Shown here piece by piece: positions 13,917 to 14,192 of a stretch of 14,192 nucleotides of DNA; position 1 is the first letter of the stretch; the number at the start of each line of letters is the position of its first letter. The stretch comes from Muribaculaceae bacterium (GTDB taxonomy: Bacteria; Bacteroidota; Bacteroidia; Bacteroidales; Muribaculaceae). Location: assembly GCA_009775375.1 (NCBI GenBank), contig VSPO01000090.1, positions 1 to 14,192 on the forward strand, read 5' to 3'. A program made the position numbers and the translations under genes. The notes beneath the pieces were generated by a model, which saw only the letters and a list, made by a program, of their open reading frames with translations, ran no database searches and had not been told where the DNA came from.

Positions 13917-13989
13917 GGTGCCATAGCTCAGTTGGTAGAGCAAAGGACTGAAAATCCTTGTGTCCCCGGTTCGATTCCTGGTGGCACCA
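13917..13989 (+). tRNA. tRNA-Phe (anticodon GAA)
   Basis: A 73-nt cloverleaf can be drawn: acceptor stem GGTGCCA/TGGCACC, D stem GCTC/GAGC, anticodon stem AAGGA/TCCTT with loop CTGAAAA (anticodon GAA at 13950-13952), a 5-nt variable loop, and T loop TTCGATT. The discriminator is A13989. The next bases are CGA, so the 3' CCA is not encoded and must be added after transcription. One T-stem pair is C13967 opposite T13979 (positions 51 and 63), a mismatch. The gene has its own promoter upstream and a strong terminator about 25 nt downstream. Confidence 0.95.
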
Positions 13990-14013
13990 CGAACCTAAAT
14001 TTTAGGAGAAGAT

Positions 14014-14047
14014 AAAACACTGAATATCAATGATATTCGGTGTTTTT
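14014..14047 (+). terminator. Rho-independent terminator after tRNA-Phe
   Basis: AAAACAC-T-GAATATC (14014-14028) pairs with GATATTC-G-GTGTTTT (14032-14046) in a 15-bp stem with one T-G wobble and a 3-nt loop, ending in a T run (14043-14047). It lies 25 nt after the tRNA. The A run at the 5' side would also let it work in reverse. Confidence 0.85.
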
Positions 14048-14080
14048 CTCATTTTAGGGGTAGCGCAGAATGCGGAAAAA

Positions 14081-14152
14081 TGGGGTCAAGCCGAAAGCAC
14101 GGTGCATATGTTAAATTGGGGTCAAGCCGAAAGCACGGTGCATATGTTAAAT
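14081..14152. repeat. Two perfect 36-bp tandem repeats, possible insertion-sequence end
   Basis: A 36-nt unit starting TGGGGTCAAGCCGAAAGCAC and ending GCATATGTTAAAT occurs at 14081-14116 and again, unchanged, at 14117-14152; a third copy begins (TGGG) and then diverges, and GTTAAAT recurs near 14168. Repeated 20-40 bp blocks just inside an element tip are typical of IS21-like elements, and TG at 14071-14072 could be the outer tip. The transposase genes would lie beyond the right edge, so the mobile-element reading is inference; the repeat is certain. Confidence 0.6.
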
Positions 14153-14192
14153 TGGGCAATTAGAAGTGTTAAATTTTTAGGCGTAGAGTTTG

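Noticed and set aside
14081..14152. CRISPR array
   Set aside because: The two 36-bp units abut with no spacer between them.

Overview
The window reads as a chromosome segment from the phylum Bacteroidota, most likely order Bacteroidales (the genus cannot be fixed from sequence alone). Support comes from several promoters of the Bacteroidetes type (TTTG, a spacer of about 20 nt, TAnnTTTG), weak Shine-Dalgarno use, and typical families: a DUF6377-type membrane regulator, a head-GIN-domain protein, a Bacteroides-type tyrosine recombinase tail and remnants of TonB-linked outer-membrane proteins.

The left part (1-5000) is an accessory, partly decayed zone, read almost wholly on the minus strand. 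It begins with the signal-peptide and plug end of an outer-membrane beta-barrel protein, cut by an in-frame amber codon and missing its barrel. Upstream of this sit a small winged-helix regulator and a six-helix membrane protein, which overlap by 4 bp and are led by a good promoter carrying two near-identical GTTTAT-N3-ATAAAC palindromes. Next come a RhuM/Doc (Fic-fold) fusion protein, the last 85 codons of a tyrosine recombinase, an A+T-rich AAA+ ATPase with a DUF234-like C-terminus, two related 48-nt hairpins, and a second, shorter recombinase tail. This is the layout of a mobile-element scar that kept a toxin-like gene and an ATPase. A 28-bp near-perfect palindrome lies just beyond it.

The middle (5128-7351, plus strand) is a tight three-gene membrane operon: an MgtC/SapB-like protein, an NfeD-like OB-fold membrane protein and a stomatin/paraslipin-type SPFH protein. 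The NfeD-SPFH pair is a well-known partnership; the leading MgtC-like gene suggests a link with magnesium or envelope stress. A convergent DUF6377-type regulator (7393-8991, minus) combines a lipobox, periplasmic helical repeats, one internal membrane span and a cytoplasmic helix-turn-helix.

The right part (9132-13732, plus strand) is a gene run from overlapping divergent promoters: an M16 zinc peptidase, the tRNA-dihydrouridine synthase DusB, a secreted GIN-domain protein with an acidic tail, and a Wzx-like flippase. A tRNA-Phe(GAA) with an excellent promoter and a strong terminator follows. The window closes on two perfect 36-bp tandem repeats that look like the end of an insertion sequence, possibly IS21-like, running off the right edge.

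No complete new defence system can be proven here. The best candidates for undescribed biology are the ATPase/hairpin/recombinase-tail module (2908-4928), the twin-operator regulator operon (739-1787) and the MgtC-NfeD-SPFH operon.
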